This document shows, piece after piece, positions 26,888 through 35,359 of a stretch of 64,000 bases of DNA. This stretch comes from Gaetbulibacter_A sp043876815. Lineage in GTDB: Bacteria > Bacteroidota > Bacteroidia > Flavobacteriales > Flavobacteriaceae. Location: assembly GCF_043876815.1 (NCBI RefSeq), contig NZ_JBAWKA010000001.1, positions 496,001 through 560,000 on the forward strand, read 5' to 3'. A program made the translations under genes and the position numbers. How positions within the stretch are numbered: the stretch's first letter is position 1; each line of letters opens with the position of its first letter. The notes under the pieces were generated by a model that worked only from the letters and a program-made list of their open reading frames with translations, had not been told where the DNA came from and did no database searches.

Positions 26888-28594
26888 ATGATTGAAGAAA
26901 GCACTTTTTTAAAAAGTTTATTTTTTTTCATTTTTATCCTGAACATTACTGCTTGTAAAAATGACAAAAACCTTTCTTCAAAAGAAATACAGCTAAACAC
27001 GAAACCAAATATTATTTTTATCCTTGCTGACGATTTAGGCATTATGGATATTCAATCCTACGCCACACATTTTACATCTGCGGATACAACAACCATGTTT
27101 TATGAAACGCCCAACCTCAATAAACTGATGGCTGAAGGTATTTCATTTTCACAAGCATATGTTAATCAATTATGCTCTCCTACCAGAGCAGGCGTTATTA
27201 CCGGAAAATATTCAGCCCGATTGGGTTTTACAACGGCCATGCCGTTACGGAAAACCTATTACAATCAAAATTTACCCGTTCCTGAAGGTTATTATCCGCA
27301 TGATGTATTAGAACATAAGGATGATATAAAAATAGAGCAGGCTCTGAAAAACGGGATTTCAAATTCGGCACTACCAAGCGGATCGCCAATAGATAATGGA
27401 TTAAATGAAACAACGATTGCTGAGGTATTAAACGACTATGACTCAGCATTTATTGGGAAGTGGCATGTAGGTGGTTTTGGTGCGAAAGATTATCAACCTG
27501 AGGACCAGGGTTTCGAAGCATTAGCCTGGTACGATGCAGGAGGATCTGTTTATTATAACTGGAGAGACAAATGGAACGACAAGTCGAAAGAGGTTTTTCC
27601 TGAAATGCCGCAAGATGTATGGAATATTGGACATGCAGGTAATGATTCAGGTCACGAGTATCTTACAGATGACCTGACTGAAAAAGCGTTAGATTTTATT
27701 GAAGATCGCTCCCAACGTAAGGATAAACCATTTCTATTATACTTTTCACATTTTGCAGTGCATTCCCCATATCAGGGTAAAAAGTCTGAAGTCGCGTATT
27801 TTGAAAAGAAAGAAACGCGAGGGTGGAATAATCATAAAGATCCGGTTTATGCGTCGATGCTAAAAAGTTTAGATCGTTCCGTAGGGGAAATTCTCAATAA
27901 ATTAAAAGAAACTGGAATTGATGAAAACACTTTGATCGTATTTTTATCCGATAATGGAGGAATCGATAGTAAAGTGACTCCTAACGGGAAGGGCACTGAT
28001 AATGCACCTTTTTTGGGTGGAAAGGCATGTTTAACAGAGGGAGGGATAAGAGTGCCTTTTATCTTTAGATGGAAAGGTCATACAGAAGAAGGAAAGTGGG
28101 TAGATGTACCTGTAGATTATACCGATCTGTTTCCTACACTTTTACAAATTGCCGGACATGATTATGATAGAGAAATTAACCACCTGTCGCTTGATGGCGA
28201 AAGTTTAGTTTCATTATTTACGGATAGGGAGAATGAACAAAAACGCTATACCAAAAGAACACAATATTGGCATTACCCTTTTAACGTCATTTATAATAGT
28301 CCGTTCGATAAACTTCCATTGACTCCGTGCTCTGCCATTCGGGACGGAGATTACAAACTTATTTTTGATTGGTATGGAAGGTTTCATCTTTTCAATATTC
28401 AGAAAGATCCCTATGAAAAAAATGATATCTCAAAAGAAAACCCAGAATTAACTCAAAAATTATTTTATAAATTAATGAACTGGTTGGTTGAAAATGTTGA
28501 TAAGCGCTATTGGCCAATTTTAAATCCGGATTATAACCCTCAAAAAGAAATAAGGAGCATACCATTTAAAAATTTGTTTGAGCAATACCAATAA
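26888..28594 (+). CDS. S1 sulfatase lipoprotein (arylsulfatase type)
   Basis: The 568-residue sulfatase has a lipoprotein signal (NITAC, Cys23). The metal site begins IIFILADDLGIMD, the formylglycine motif is CSPTRAG (Cys96), and later VFLSDNGG and GGKACLTEGGIRVPF match S1 arylsulfatases. It differs clearly from the sulfatase at 16194 (CGASR motif, shorter), so the two probably remove sulfate from different positions or residues. It starts 43 bases after the permease gene and may belong to the rhamnose operon. It is membrane-anchored in the periplasm or at the outer membrane. Confidence 0.9.
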   Translation: MIEESTFLKSLFFFIFILNITACKNDKNLSSKEIQLNTKPNIIFILADDLGIMDIQSYATHFTSADTTTMFYETPNLNKLMAEGISFSQAYVNQLCSPTRAGVITGKYSARLGFTTAMPLRKTYYNQNLPVPEGYYPHDVLEHKDDIKIEQALKNGISNSALPSGSPIDNGLNETTIAEVLNDYDSAFIGKWHVGGFGAKDYQPEDQGFEALAWYDAGGSVYYNWRDKWNDKSKEVFPEMPQDVWNIGHAGNDSGHEYLTDDLTEKALDFIEDRSQRKDKPFLLYFSHFAVHSPYQGKKSEVAYFEKKETRGWNNHKDPVYASMLKSLDRSVGEILNKLKETGIDENTLIVFLSDNGGIDSKVTPNGKGTDNAPFLGGKACLTEGGIRVPFIFRWKGHTEEGKWVDVPVDYTDLFPTLLQIAGHDYDREINHLSLDGESLVSLFTDRENEQKRYTKRTQYWHYPFNVIYNSPFDKLPLTPCSAIRDGDYKLIFDWYGRFHLFNIQKDPYEKNDISKENPELTQKLFYKLMNWLVENVDKRYWPILNPDYNPQKEIRSIPFKNLFEQYQ

Positions 28595-28630
28595 TCATCC
28601 TGTTGGTTAAAGGATGATCCTTTTGTTTTG
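28594..28630 (+). terminator. Weak hairpin overlapping the sulfatase stop codon
   Basis: ATCATCCT (28594-28601) pairs with AGGATGAT (28611-28618) across a 9-base loop, followed by CCTTTTGTTTTG. The stem is short, so termination would be partial. Confidence 0.4.
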
Positions 28631-28682
28631 AAATACATATTTTGAATTATATTTATCTAAAATGTAGAAAATATTATCATTT

Positions 28683-31151
28683 ATGATCTTTATTATAAAG
28701 TTATTATCGAAGAATTATCACACCAAAAGTTTTCGCCTTACATACTTATTGGCCTTACTTCTGACTCTGGTTTATAGTTGCAAGCAGGAAAACGCCAATC
28801 AATTGCAAACACCACATTCAAGAGAAGTTTTAAGCATAACCGAAAAAGTAGCCGATTGGCAAATAGAGACCTTTGAGGATATGGGTAAGTACCGTGCTTT
28901 GCCATCATCTAAAAATAAAAGAGAATGGGATAACAGGAAGAAACACCACGAATTGGACTGGACTTGTGCTGCTCTGTACTCTGGAATGTTCGAACTAAGT
29001 ACAGTGTCTCACGATCCAAAATATGTAAACTGGCTAGTGGAAATAGGTGATCGAAATAATTGGCAATTAAATAAACGCTTCTATCATGCGGATGATCAAG
29101 CTGTGGGACAATTTTACCTTAGTCTTCATCAAAATGTTCGATTAAAAAAAATAGCTTCTATTGAACCTACCAAAAGACGTTTTGATTCGATCATGGCTAG
29201 TGAAAAGGGGAAAAAATATCATTGGGACTGGTGTGATGCCCTATTTATGGCACCTCCAGTTTGGGTGCGACTAGCAAAAGTAACCAAGGATAGTACCTAT
29301 TTACAGTATATGGATTCCCAATACAAAATGGCATATAATGAACTTTGGGATCCAGAGGAAAACCTTTTTTATAGGGATAAATCCTACTTTGATAAAAGAG
29401 AAAAAAATGGTAAAAAAATATTTTGGTCACGTGGGAATGGTTGGGTATTTGGAGGTTTGGCTTTAATGATTCCGGATTTTCCTGAGAATTTTAAAAGTGG
29501 ATTTTATAAAGATTTATTTGTTAAAATGGCTGAGCGCCTTAAAGAAACTCAAAGAGAAGATGGCACGTGGTCTGCAGGTATTTTGGGCGATTTAAAAGAT
29601 TATCCAACGATGGAGTCCAGCGGAACGTCTTTTTTTACCTTCGGACTGGCCTGGGGTATAAATCAAGGCTTGTTGGAAAAAGATGTTTTTGAACCGGTTT
29701 TATTTAAAGCCTGGAATGCTTTGGTAAAGTGTGTCGATGAAAAGGGGATGTTAGGTTTTGTTCAACCTATAGGGGCAAAGCCCGGTGAAAGTTTTCAAAA
29801 TTATTCGGAGGTTTATGGCGTAGGCGCCTTTTTAGCCGCGGGTTCAGAATTATATAAATATCTCAGTAAATTTCATCCACCATCAAGGGATATGAGCCAT
29901 TCAACTTTTATGGAAGATGGGGGGTGGTGTTGGTACCAAGATCCTAGGGCCGTTATTAGTGATGGTAAATTGGTGATTTCAGGAATAAGTGGTCAAAGTG
30001 GCGATGTTCGAATTGGGATTTATGATTTAAGGTCTGAAAAAATTGATAGTACCGTTGTGTTACATGAAAACTTAGAAGTAGATGATCACGATGCACCGGC
30101 CTTATTTAAAAGACCCGACGATCGCATTTTAGCCGTCTGGGCGATGCACAGTAAAGAAAAAATCCATTATTCAAGCGTTACTGAGCCAGGTAATTATTTG
30201 AACTGGATGAATTGTAAACTTTTTGAACATGATTACAACCATAAAAATGGTGTAACCTACATGAATTTATTCTATTTAAAGAACGAGGGTACGTTATACA
30301 ATTTTTTCAGGGATGGGCTTACGTTTAACCCAACATTTATGAAATCGAATGATTTCGGGGATTCCTGGGGTGAAAGCACCCATTTTATAGCCAATGATAT
30401 TAAAGGGTATCAGCGACCATATGCGCGCTATCATCAGATAGACGAAAATACCATTGGAATATCCTATACAGACGGGCACCCCCGCCGATTTGGTAATAAT
30501 ATTTACTACGTTGAATTTTCGAACAATATCTTCTATAAGGCTGATGGTACAAAAATAAAGGATATAAATTCTGGGCCTCTTCGAACCTCAGAAGGTGAAA
30601 AGTTGTATAGTGGAAGTGATACAAATGAAAAATCTATTTTAACCGAAAGTGTACCAAATAGCGCGTGGACTTGTGCTATGGGCACAGATTCACAAAATTA
30701 CCCGCATATTGGATATTCTCTGTATCTTAATGATTCCGATCATCGTTTCAGGATATCTTCCTGGGATGGTGAATCCTGGCATGACAGGGAAATAGCATAT
30801 GCAGGAAAGTGTCTTTACAAGATAGAGAGTAGTTACACCGGACTTTTAGCATTCGACCCTGAAGACCCGAGAAAAGTTTATATCTCCACAGATGTGGATC
30901 CTTCAACAGGAAAAGATTTAGGAGGTGTTCATGAAATTTATATGGCACATATTGATTTAAATGATGATATTTCCACCATCAAATGGAAACCAATAACTTC
31001 GAACTCAAATTATAGAAACATCCGTCCTATAGTGGTGAATGATGAAGGTTATAAAGTATTATTATGGTTGAATGGTCCTTGGAATACTTTTAAAGATTAT
31101 AATGCTAATGTGTTGGGTATCATATTGGATACTCCCGTTGAAAATAAATAG
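28683..31151 (+). CDS. GH105 unsaturated uronyl hydrolase fused to a BNR_4 propeller (PL24/PL25-like) domain
   Basis: The 822-residue lipoprotein (signal to Cys33, LVYSC) has two catalytic-type domains. Residues about 45-395 form a GH105 barrel with FYHADD (Asp137/138), WCDALFMAPP (Asp185) and FWSRGNGW. Residues about 405-822 form a BNR_4 beta-propeller that starts GGWCWYQDPRAV and contains DDHDAPAL (His469), the kind of His-containing strand that supplies the base in PL24/PL25 ulvan lyases. I infer an enzyme that both cleaves the polymer or oligomer and removes the resulting unsaturated uronate, anchored to a membrane. If the propeller is inactive, it may only bind substrate. It has its own spacer of 88 bases. 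Confidence 0.82.
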   Translation: MIFIIKLLSKNYHTKSFRLTYLLALLLTLVYSCKQENANQLQTPHSREVLSITEKVADWQIETFEDMGKYRALPSSKNKREWDNRKKHHELDWTCAALYSGMFELSTVSHDPKYVNWLVEIGDRNNWQLNKRFYHADDQAVGQFYLSLHQNVRLKKIASIEPTKRRFDSIMASEKGKKYHWDWCDALFMAPPVWVRLAKVTKDSTYLQYMDSQYKMAYNELWDPEENLFYRDKSYFDKREKNGKKIFWSRGNGWVFGGLALMIPDFPENFKSGFYKDLFVKMAERLKETQREDGTWSAGILGDLKDYPTMESSGTSFFTFGLAWGINQGLLEKDVFEPVLFKAWNALVKCVDEKGMLGFVQPIGAKPGESFQNYSEVYGVGAFLAAGSELYKYLSKFHPPSRDMSHSTFMEDGGWCWYQDPRAVISDGKLVISGISGQSGDVRIGIYDLRSEKIDSTVVLHENLEVDDHDAPALFKRPDDRILAVWAMHSKEKIHYSSVTEPGNYLNWMNCKLFEHDYNHKNGVTYMNLFYLKNEGTLYNFFRDGLTFNPTFMKSNDFGDSWGESTHFIANDIKGYQRPYARYHQIDENTIGISYTDGHPRRFGNNIYYVEFSNNIFYKADGTKIKDINSGPLRTSEGEKLYSGSDTNEKSILTESVPNSAWTCAMGTDSQNYPHIGYSLYLNDSDHRFRISSWDGESWHDREIAYAGKCLYKIESSYTGLLAFDPEDPRKVYISTDVDPSTGKDLGGVHEIYMAHIDLNDDISTIKWKPITSNSNYRNIRPIVVNDEGYKVLLWLNGPWNTFKDYNANVLGIILDTPVENK

Positions 31152-31358
31152 CAATCATTGTGGGCATTAAAAACACCTTTTTAATCTTCTTTTTAATTGA
31201 TTAGTTTCTAGAATTTTACTTAACTTTTCAATTCTTAATACACAAAAGCAGTACATTTATAGACATACTAAAATTTCCATTAAATTAGTTACCAAACAAT
31301 TTATAAATTCAAAGTTTCGAATTCAAAGAGGTTTCTCTTTTTAAAATTATAATAGATT

Positions 31359-32819
31359 ATGACGAAAAAAGTAGTTTTAAGTATCGTGTTTTTCATGATA
31401 GTTATATCAGGGGTTTTTGCCAAAGTAAAATTACCAGCAATCATTTCATCAAATATGGTGCTTCAGCGGGATGCTGATGTGGCCCTTTGGGGTTGGGCGG
31501 ATACCAATGAAACGCTACGTATTGAAACTTCTTGGCTTCAAAACCCCGTTGAAGTGAAAGTCAATAGTGATGGTAAATGGTTTGTAAGAGTGAAAACGAC
31601 GCTTTCAAAACAAGCCCAAACCATAAGGATTAAGGGTAATGATTCTGATATTTTATTAGAAAATATACTGTTTGGCGAAGTATGGCTGTGTTCTGGGCAA
31701 TCCAACATGCAAATGCCAGTGAAGGGTAATTCAGGACAACCTATTTATGGGTCGCAGGAAGCCATTATTAATGCAGATAATCCAAATTTGCGTCTTTTCT
31801 CAGTAGGGAGGGTGGGATCTGTTACACCACTTCAAGATTTAGAAAATTATCAGAGCTGGGAAGCAGCTGATCCAAAAAATGTTTCAAATTTTAGTGCTGT
31901 TGGTTATTTCTTCGCCAGTCAACTACAAAAACTACTGGATGTTCCGGTTGGAATTATTCATACATCTTGGGGGTCTAGTCCGGTAGAAAGTTGGACAAGC
32001 AAGGAGGTTTTAAGTAAGTATATGACCGTTGACTTAAGTCAGGTTAATGAAAAGACAAGAATGAATAAAACTCCTGTGGTTTTATTCAATGCTATGATTA
32101 ATCCTTTAATCCCATTCACTTTAAAGGGGTTTCTTTGGTATCAGGGCGAAGCCAATCGAAGTGAACCTGAACAATATAAGGTCTTGCTTCCGGCCATGGT
32201 GAATGATTGGCGTACGCGTTGGGAAAATCAGGAGGCACCTTTTTATTTTGCTCAAATCGCGCCATTTAGATACGGTGGAAATACTTTTTTTCAGGAGGTA
32301 CAAAACTCAGCTTTTCAACGGGAAGCCCAATTGCAATGTGTTGATTCAATTTCGAATTCGGGTATCGCTATAACTTTAGATGTTGGTGATCAGAGGTCGA
32401 TCCATCCACCAAAGAAAAAGGAGGTAGCTGATCGCTTATTAGGACTTGCTTTGAATAAAACTTACGGGTTTCAAGGATTTGACCCAGAATCACCTAGTTA
32501 CGATTCTATGAAATTACAAAATAATGGTATTCTTCTGGACTTTAAAAACGGAAACGGTTTGTATTCGTATGATGACCTGAAAGGTTTTGAAATTGCTGGT
32601 AAAGACCATGTTTTTTATCCGGCAGAGGCAAAAATAATAAATGGAAGAGGTGTTTTTGTTTCAAGCCCGAAAGTTCCGAACCCGGAAGCCGTTCGTTATG
32701 CTTGGAACAACTGGGTAGAGGCTTCTTTGTACGGAACGAATCAGCTTCCAGTATCCTCTTTTAGAACGGATCGTTGGGAGGAGGCATCACGATTTAATGA
32801 CCAGGAAAATCAAAAATAA
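31359..32819 (+). CDS. Sialate O-acetylesterase-type carbohydrate esterase, second copy
   Basis: This 486-residue homologue of the esterase at 3181 has a signal peptide (cleavage near VFAKV). Ser115 in WLCSGQSNMQM is the nucleophile, and GFLWYQGEAN and IHPPKK are conserved. The two copies share the same layout but differ throughout, so they are old paralogues rather than a recent duplication. It is the last enzyme gene of the carbohydrate region. The 207-base upstream gap has an AGTACA hexamer at 31250 and a TAAATTAG box at 31281, a weak version of the promoter arrangement seen elsewhere. Acetylated glycan is presumed substrate. Confidence 0.82.
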   Translation: MTKKVVLSIVFFMIVISGVFAKVKLPAIISSNMVLQRDADVALWGWADTNETLRIETSWLQNPVEVKVNSDGKWFVRVKTTLSKQAQTIRIKGNDSDILLENILFGEVWLCSGQSNMQMPVKGNSGQPIYGSQEAIINADNPNLRLFSVGRVGSVTPLQDLENYQSWEAADPKNVSNFSAVGYFFASQLQKLLDVPVGIIHTSWGSSPVESWTSKEVLSKYMTVDLSQVNEKTRMNKTPVVLFNAMINPLIPFTLKGFLWYQGEANRSEPEQYKVLLPAMVNDWRTRWENQEAPFYFAQIAPFRYGGNTFFQEVQNSAFQREAQLQCVDSISNSGIAITLDVGDQRSIHPPKKKEVADRLLGLALNKTYGFQGFDPESPSYDSMKLQNNGILLDFKNGNGLYSYDDLKGFEIAGKDHVFYPAEAKIINGRGVFVSSPKVPNPEAVRYAWNNWVEASLYGTNQLPVSSFRTDRWEEASRFNDQENQK

Positions 32820-33010
32820 AATAATAGGTATTGAAAGTCATTAGGATTTAAAAAAATGATTTAACCTCTTCAATAAACATCAAGCTTTTTATTTTTTAGA
32901 CCCTAAAAAAAAATTAACAGACTGATAATCAATATGAGGTTTTTTATTTATTTTAGCTCAGTTCTTTATTTCATATTTTTTTGTTATTTTTCGTACCAAC
33001 CACCAATGCT

Positions 33011-33781
33011 ATGAATGATATTAATATCAAGTCAGCTTACCACGAAATTTTTAGATCTTATGATAATCCCTCACTTGAACACCACATAAAAAAAATTATT
33101 GAACTAGATGAATATTTACCATATAGTTCTACTTTTTTTTGTATCACAAATACACAGAAACTCATTTTTGAATATGTGAGTAAGAACATGCGTTCTTGCT
33201 TGGGATTGGACAAGAAATTATTTGAAGAACACGGTATGCGGTATTTTTGGAGTAGAATGCATCCTGATGATCTGGAAAAGTGGTTGCAGGCTTTAAATAG
33301 TTTGATGGAGTTTACTTTAAACGAAATTCCTGAGTCGGATAGAAATAAAATGACCTACACATGGAATTATCGGTTTAAAAATGCTTCTGATGAATATGTG
33401 AATATCATTCAGAATACGAGTCCTTTAGAATTTGACTCAAATAACAAACCTATAATAGGCTTAGCGCATTATACTGTATTACACCCTGAAATTAACTTGC
33501 AGATTTGTGCTTCAGCGAAACGGCTGAATGCTCAGAATGAATATGAAACGCTTTATTTCAATAATTTCTCCCAAAAATTAATTTCTGAAGGTATAAGTAA
33601 TAGAGAACGTGATATTGTTCGCTTATTGGTTTTGAATTACTCTAGTAAAGAAATTGCTAAAAAATTAAGTATCAGTCCAAATACGGTGGATACGCACCGT
33701 CGTAATATTCTTAAAAAACTCAATATTTCCTCAACCGGAGAACTCATTGGTATGATGAAAATAAATCAATTTATGATTTAA
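33011..33781 (+). CDS. PAS-like sensor with LuxR-type HTH, transcriptional regulator
   Basis: The protein is about 256 residues when started at ATG 33011 (MNDINIK); an upstream TTG would add ten unlikely residues. Residues about 45-165 resemble a PAS fold (MHPDDLEKW, then TYTWNYRFKN). The C-terminus (about 190-253) is a LuxR/GerE helix-turn-helix: SNRERDIVRLLVLNYSSKEI and SPNTVDTHRRNILKKL. There is no receiver domain and no transmembrane segment, so it probably senses a cytoplasmic ligand. It stands at the border between the carbohydrate region and core genes; control of the adjacent locus is possible but unproven. Confidence 0.8.
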   Translation: MNDINIKSAYHEIFRSYDNPSLEHHIKKIIELDEYLPYSSTFFCITNTQKLIFEYVSKNMRSCLGLDKKLFEEHGMRYFWSRMHPDDLEKWLQALNSLMEFTLNEIPESDRNKMTYTWNYRFKNASDEYVNIIQNTSPLEFDSNNKPIIGLAHYTVLHPEINLQICASAKRLNAQNEYETLYFNNFSQKLISEGISNRERDIVRLLVLNYSSKEIAKKLSISPNTVDTHRRNILKKLNISSTGELIGMMKINQFMI

Positions 33782-33944
33782 CACCTTAAATAATTCCTAC
33801 TGTTTTAAGGGAATCTTTGCTAATGATTGAAATTAATTTTGAAATTTTTTGAAAAAATACTCATTTTGAGTATTGTCTAATATGCTTTTTTATTAGATAT
33901 TTGTCTAGCTATTAGTCAATTCTTAGGGAGGATTATCTAAACGG

Positions 33945-33975
33945 AAAAGTGTCTAACGTATGTTAGGCACTTTTT
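33945..33975. terminator. Bidirectional terminator between the LuxR gene and murF
   Basis: AAAAGTGTCTAAC (33945-33957) pairs with GTTAGGCACTTTT (33962-33974) through one wobble, with a 4-base loop, and A/T runs on both sides. It separates two convergent genes. Confidence 0.85.
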
Positions 33976-33994
33976 ATTTAAGGAGTTTTTATGT

Positions 33995-35278
33995 TTACGG
34001 GTTCGGTAAAAGATCTATAATGCGCTCCATGGCCATACCTCTGGAACCCTTTATTAATATGGTTTTGTTTTTTAACTCTGATAATTCGGAAGCTTCTTTA
34101 AAGTCTTCAAAGGTTTCGAAATGTGTTATTTTATTTGACGCTATTGCCGCCTCATAAAAATGTTTCCCGATACAGGTGATGGTATTGATGTCTAAGGAGT
34201 CTGCCAGTTTTTGAATATTCTGATGTTCCTCAAAGGCAGCGTCACCTAATTCAAACATATCACCTAAAAAGGCTATTTTATCTCCGGTTTGCCGACTCAA
34301 ATTCAATAATGCAGCACGCATACTGGTTGGATTAGCATTATAGGCATCTAATATGATCTTGTTAGTTCCAATGGATTTGATCTGTGATCTATTGTTGGAA
34401 GGAACATAACCTTCGATAGCTTTTTTAATAGCACTTTTCTCTACTTTAAAGTAATGCCCGATGGCTACGGCGAAGGCAATATTGGTAAAATTGTAGTCTC
34501 CGATCAATTGACTTTGAATATCCAGGTCATTATATGAAAGTTTAACAAATGGATCAGCTTCCATAAAAGTCACAGAAACATCCTGTTCTGAAGTTCCAAA
34601 GATCTGGCGTTTTATGCCTTTTGTTTTTTCAATTTGAATTGGGTCATCGGCATTAACAAACGCTGTTTTATGATGAGACCTTAAAAAATCATACATTTCG
34701 CTTTTCCCTTTTATAATGCCTTCAACACCCCCAAAGCCTTCTAAATGCGCTTTTCCGTAGTTTGTAATTAATCCAAAATCCGGTTGGGCAATGCGGCACA
34801 AGAATGTTATTTCTTTTTGATGATTAGCTCCCATTTCTACGATACCTAATTCTGTATCTGATGAAAAGGACAATAAGGTTAACGGAACTCCAATATGATT
34901 GTTTAGGTTCCCTACGGTAGCAATTGTTTTATATTTTTGAGAAAGCACTGCATTAATAAGTTCTTTCGTTGTGGTTTTTCCATTGCTACCTGTTAAAGCT
35001 ATTATCGGAGTTTTTAAATACTGTCGGTGAAAAGTTGCTAAGGTTTGCAAGGCTTTTAAGGCATCATCTACCAAAATGATATGCTCTGAGGTTTGATAAG
35101 CTGCTTCATCTACTACCGCAAATTTCGCTCCTTGATTCAGAGCTTCTTCCGCGTAAGCGTTGCCATTAAAGTTTTCACCTTTTAAGGCGAAAAAAAGGGC
35201 GTTAGGAGTAATTTTTCGAGTGTCGGTTGATACTGACTGGCATTCTAAAAAAAGCTGATGAAGTTTTGCTGTATCCAA
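33995..35278 (-). CDS. murF: UDP-N-acetylmuramoyl-tripeptide--D-alanyl-D-alanine ligase
   Basis: This is a 427-residue Mur ligase of normal length for Bacteroidetes MurF. It adds D-Ala-D-Ala to the UDP-MurNAc-tripeptide in the cytoplasm, the last soluble step of peptidoglycan precursor synthesis. Visible are the N-terminal substrate domain (FFALKGENFNGN), the P-loop GSNGKTTT, EMGANHQKEI, and the C-terminal domain with DAYNANPTSM and FLGDMFELG. It follows gldJ on the same strand with a terminator between, so it probably has its own promoter or depends on read-through. Confidence 0.95.
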   Translation of the reverse strand: MDTAKLHQLFLECQSVSTDTRKITPNALFFALKGENFNGNAYAEEALNQGAKFAVVDEAAYQTSEHIILVDDALKALQTLATFHRQYLKTPIIALTGSNGKTTTKELINAVLSQKYKTIATVGNLNNHIGVPLTLLSFSSDTELGIVEMGANHQKEITFLCRIAQPDFGLITNYGKAHLEGFGGVEGIIKGKSEMYDFLRSHHKTAFVNADDPIQIEKTKGIKRQIFGTSEQDVSVTFMEADPFVKLSYNDLDIQSQLIGDYNFTNIAFAVAIGHYFKVEKSAIKKAIEGYVPSNNRSQIKSIGTNKIILDAYNANPTSMRAALLNLSRQTGDKIAFLGDMFELGDAAFEEHQNIQKLADSLDINTITCIGKHFYEAAIASNKITHFETFEDFKEASELSELKNKTILIKGSRGMAMERIIDLLPNP

Positions 35279-35305
35279 AGGTTTTGTTTTGTAAATAAAT
35301 GTATT

Positions 35306-35337
35306 AAAAAAGTCCTAACTAATGTCAGGACTTTTTT
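35306..35337 (-). terminator. Intrinsic terminator after gldJ
   Basis: AAAAAAGTCCT (35306-35316) pairs with AGGACTTTTTT (35327-35337) across a 10-base loop. On the minus strand it lies 22 bases past the gldJ stop and before murF. Confidence 0.8.
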
Positions 35338-35359
35338 AAATTTTATACTTTAAACGTAA

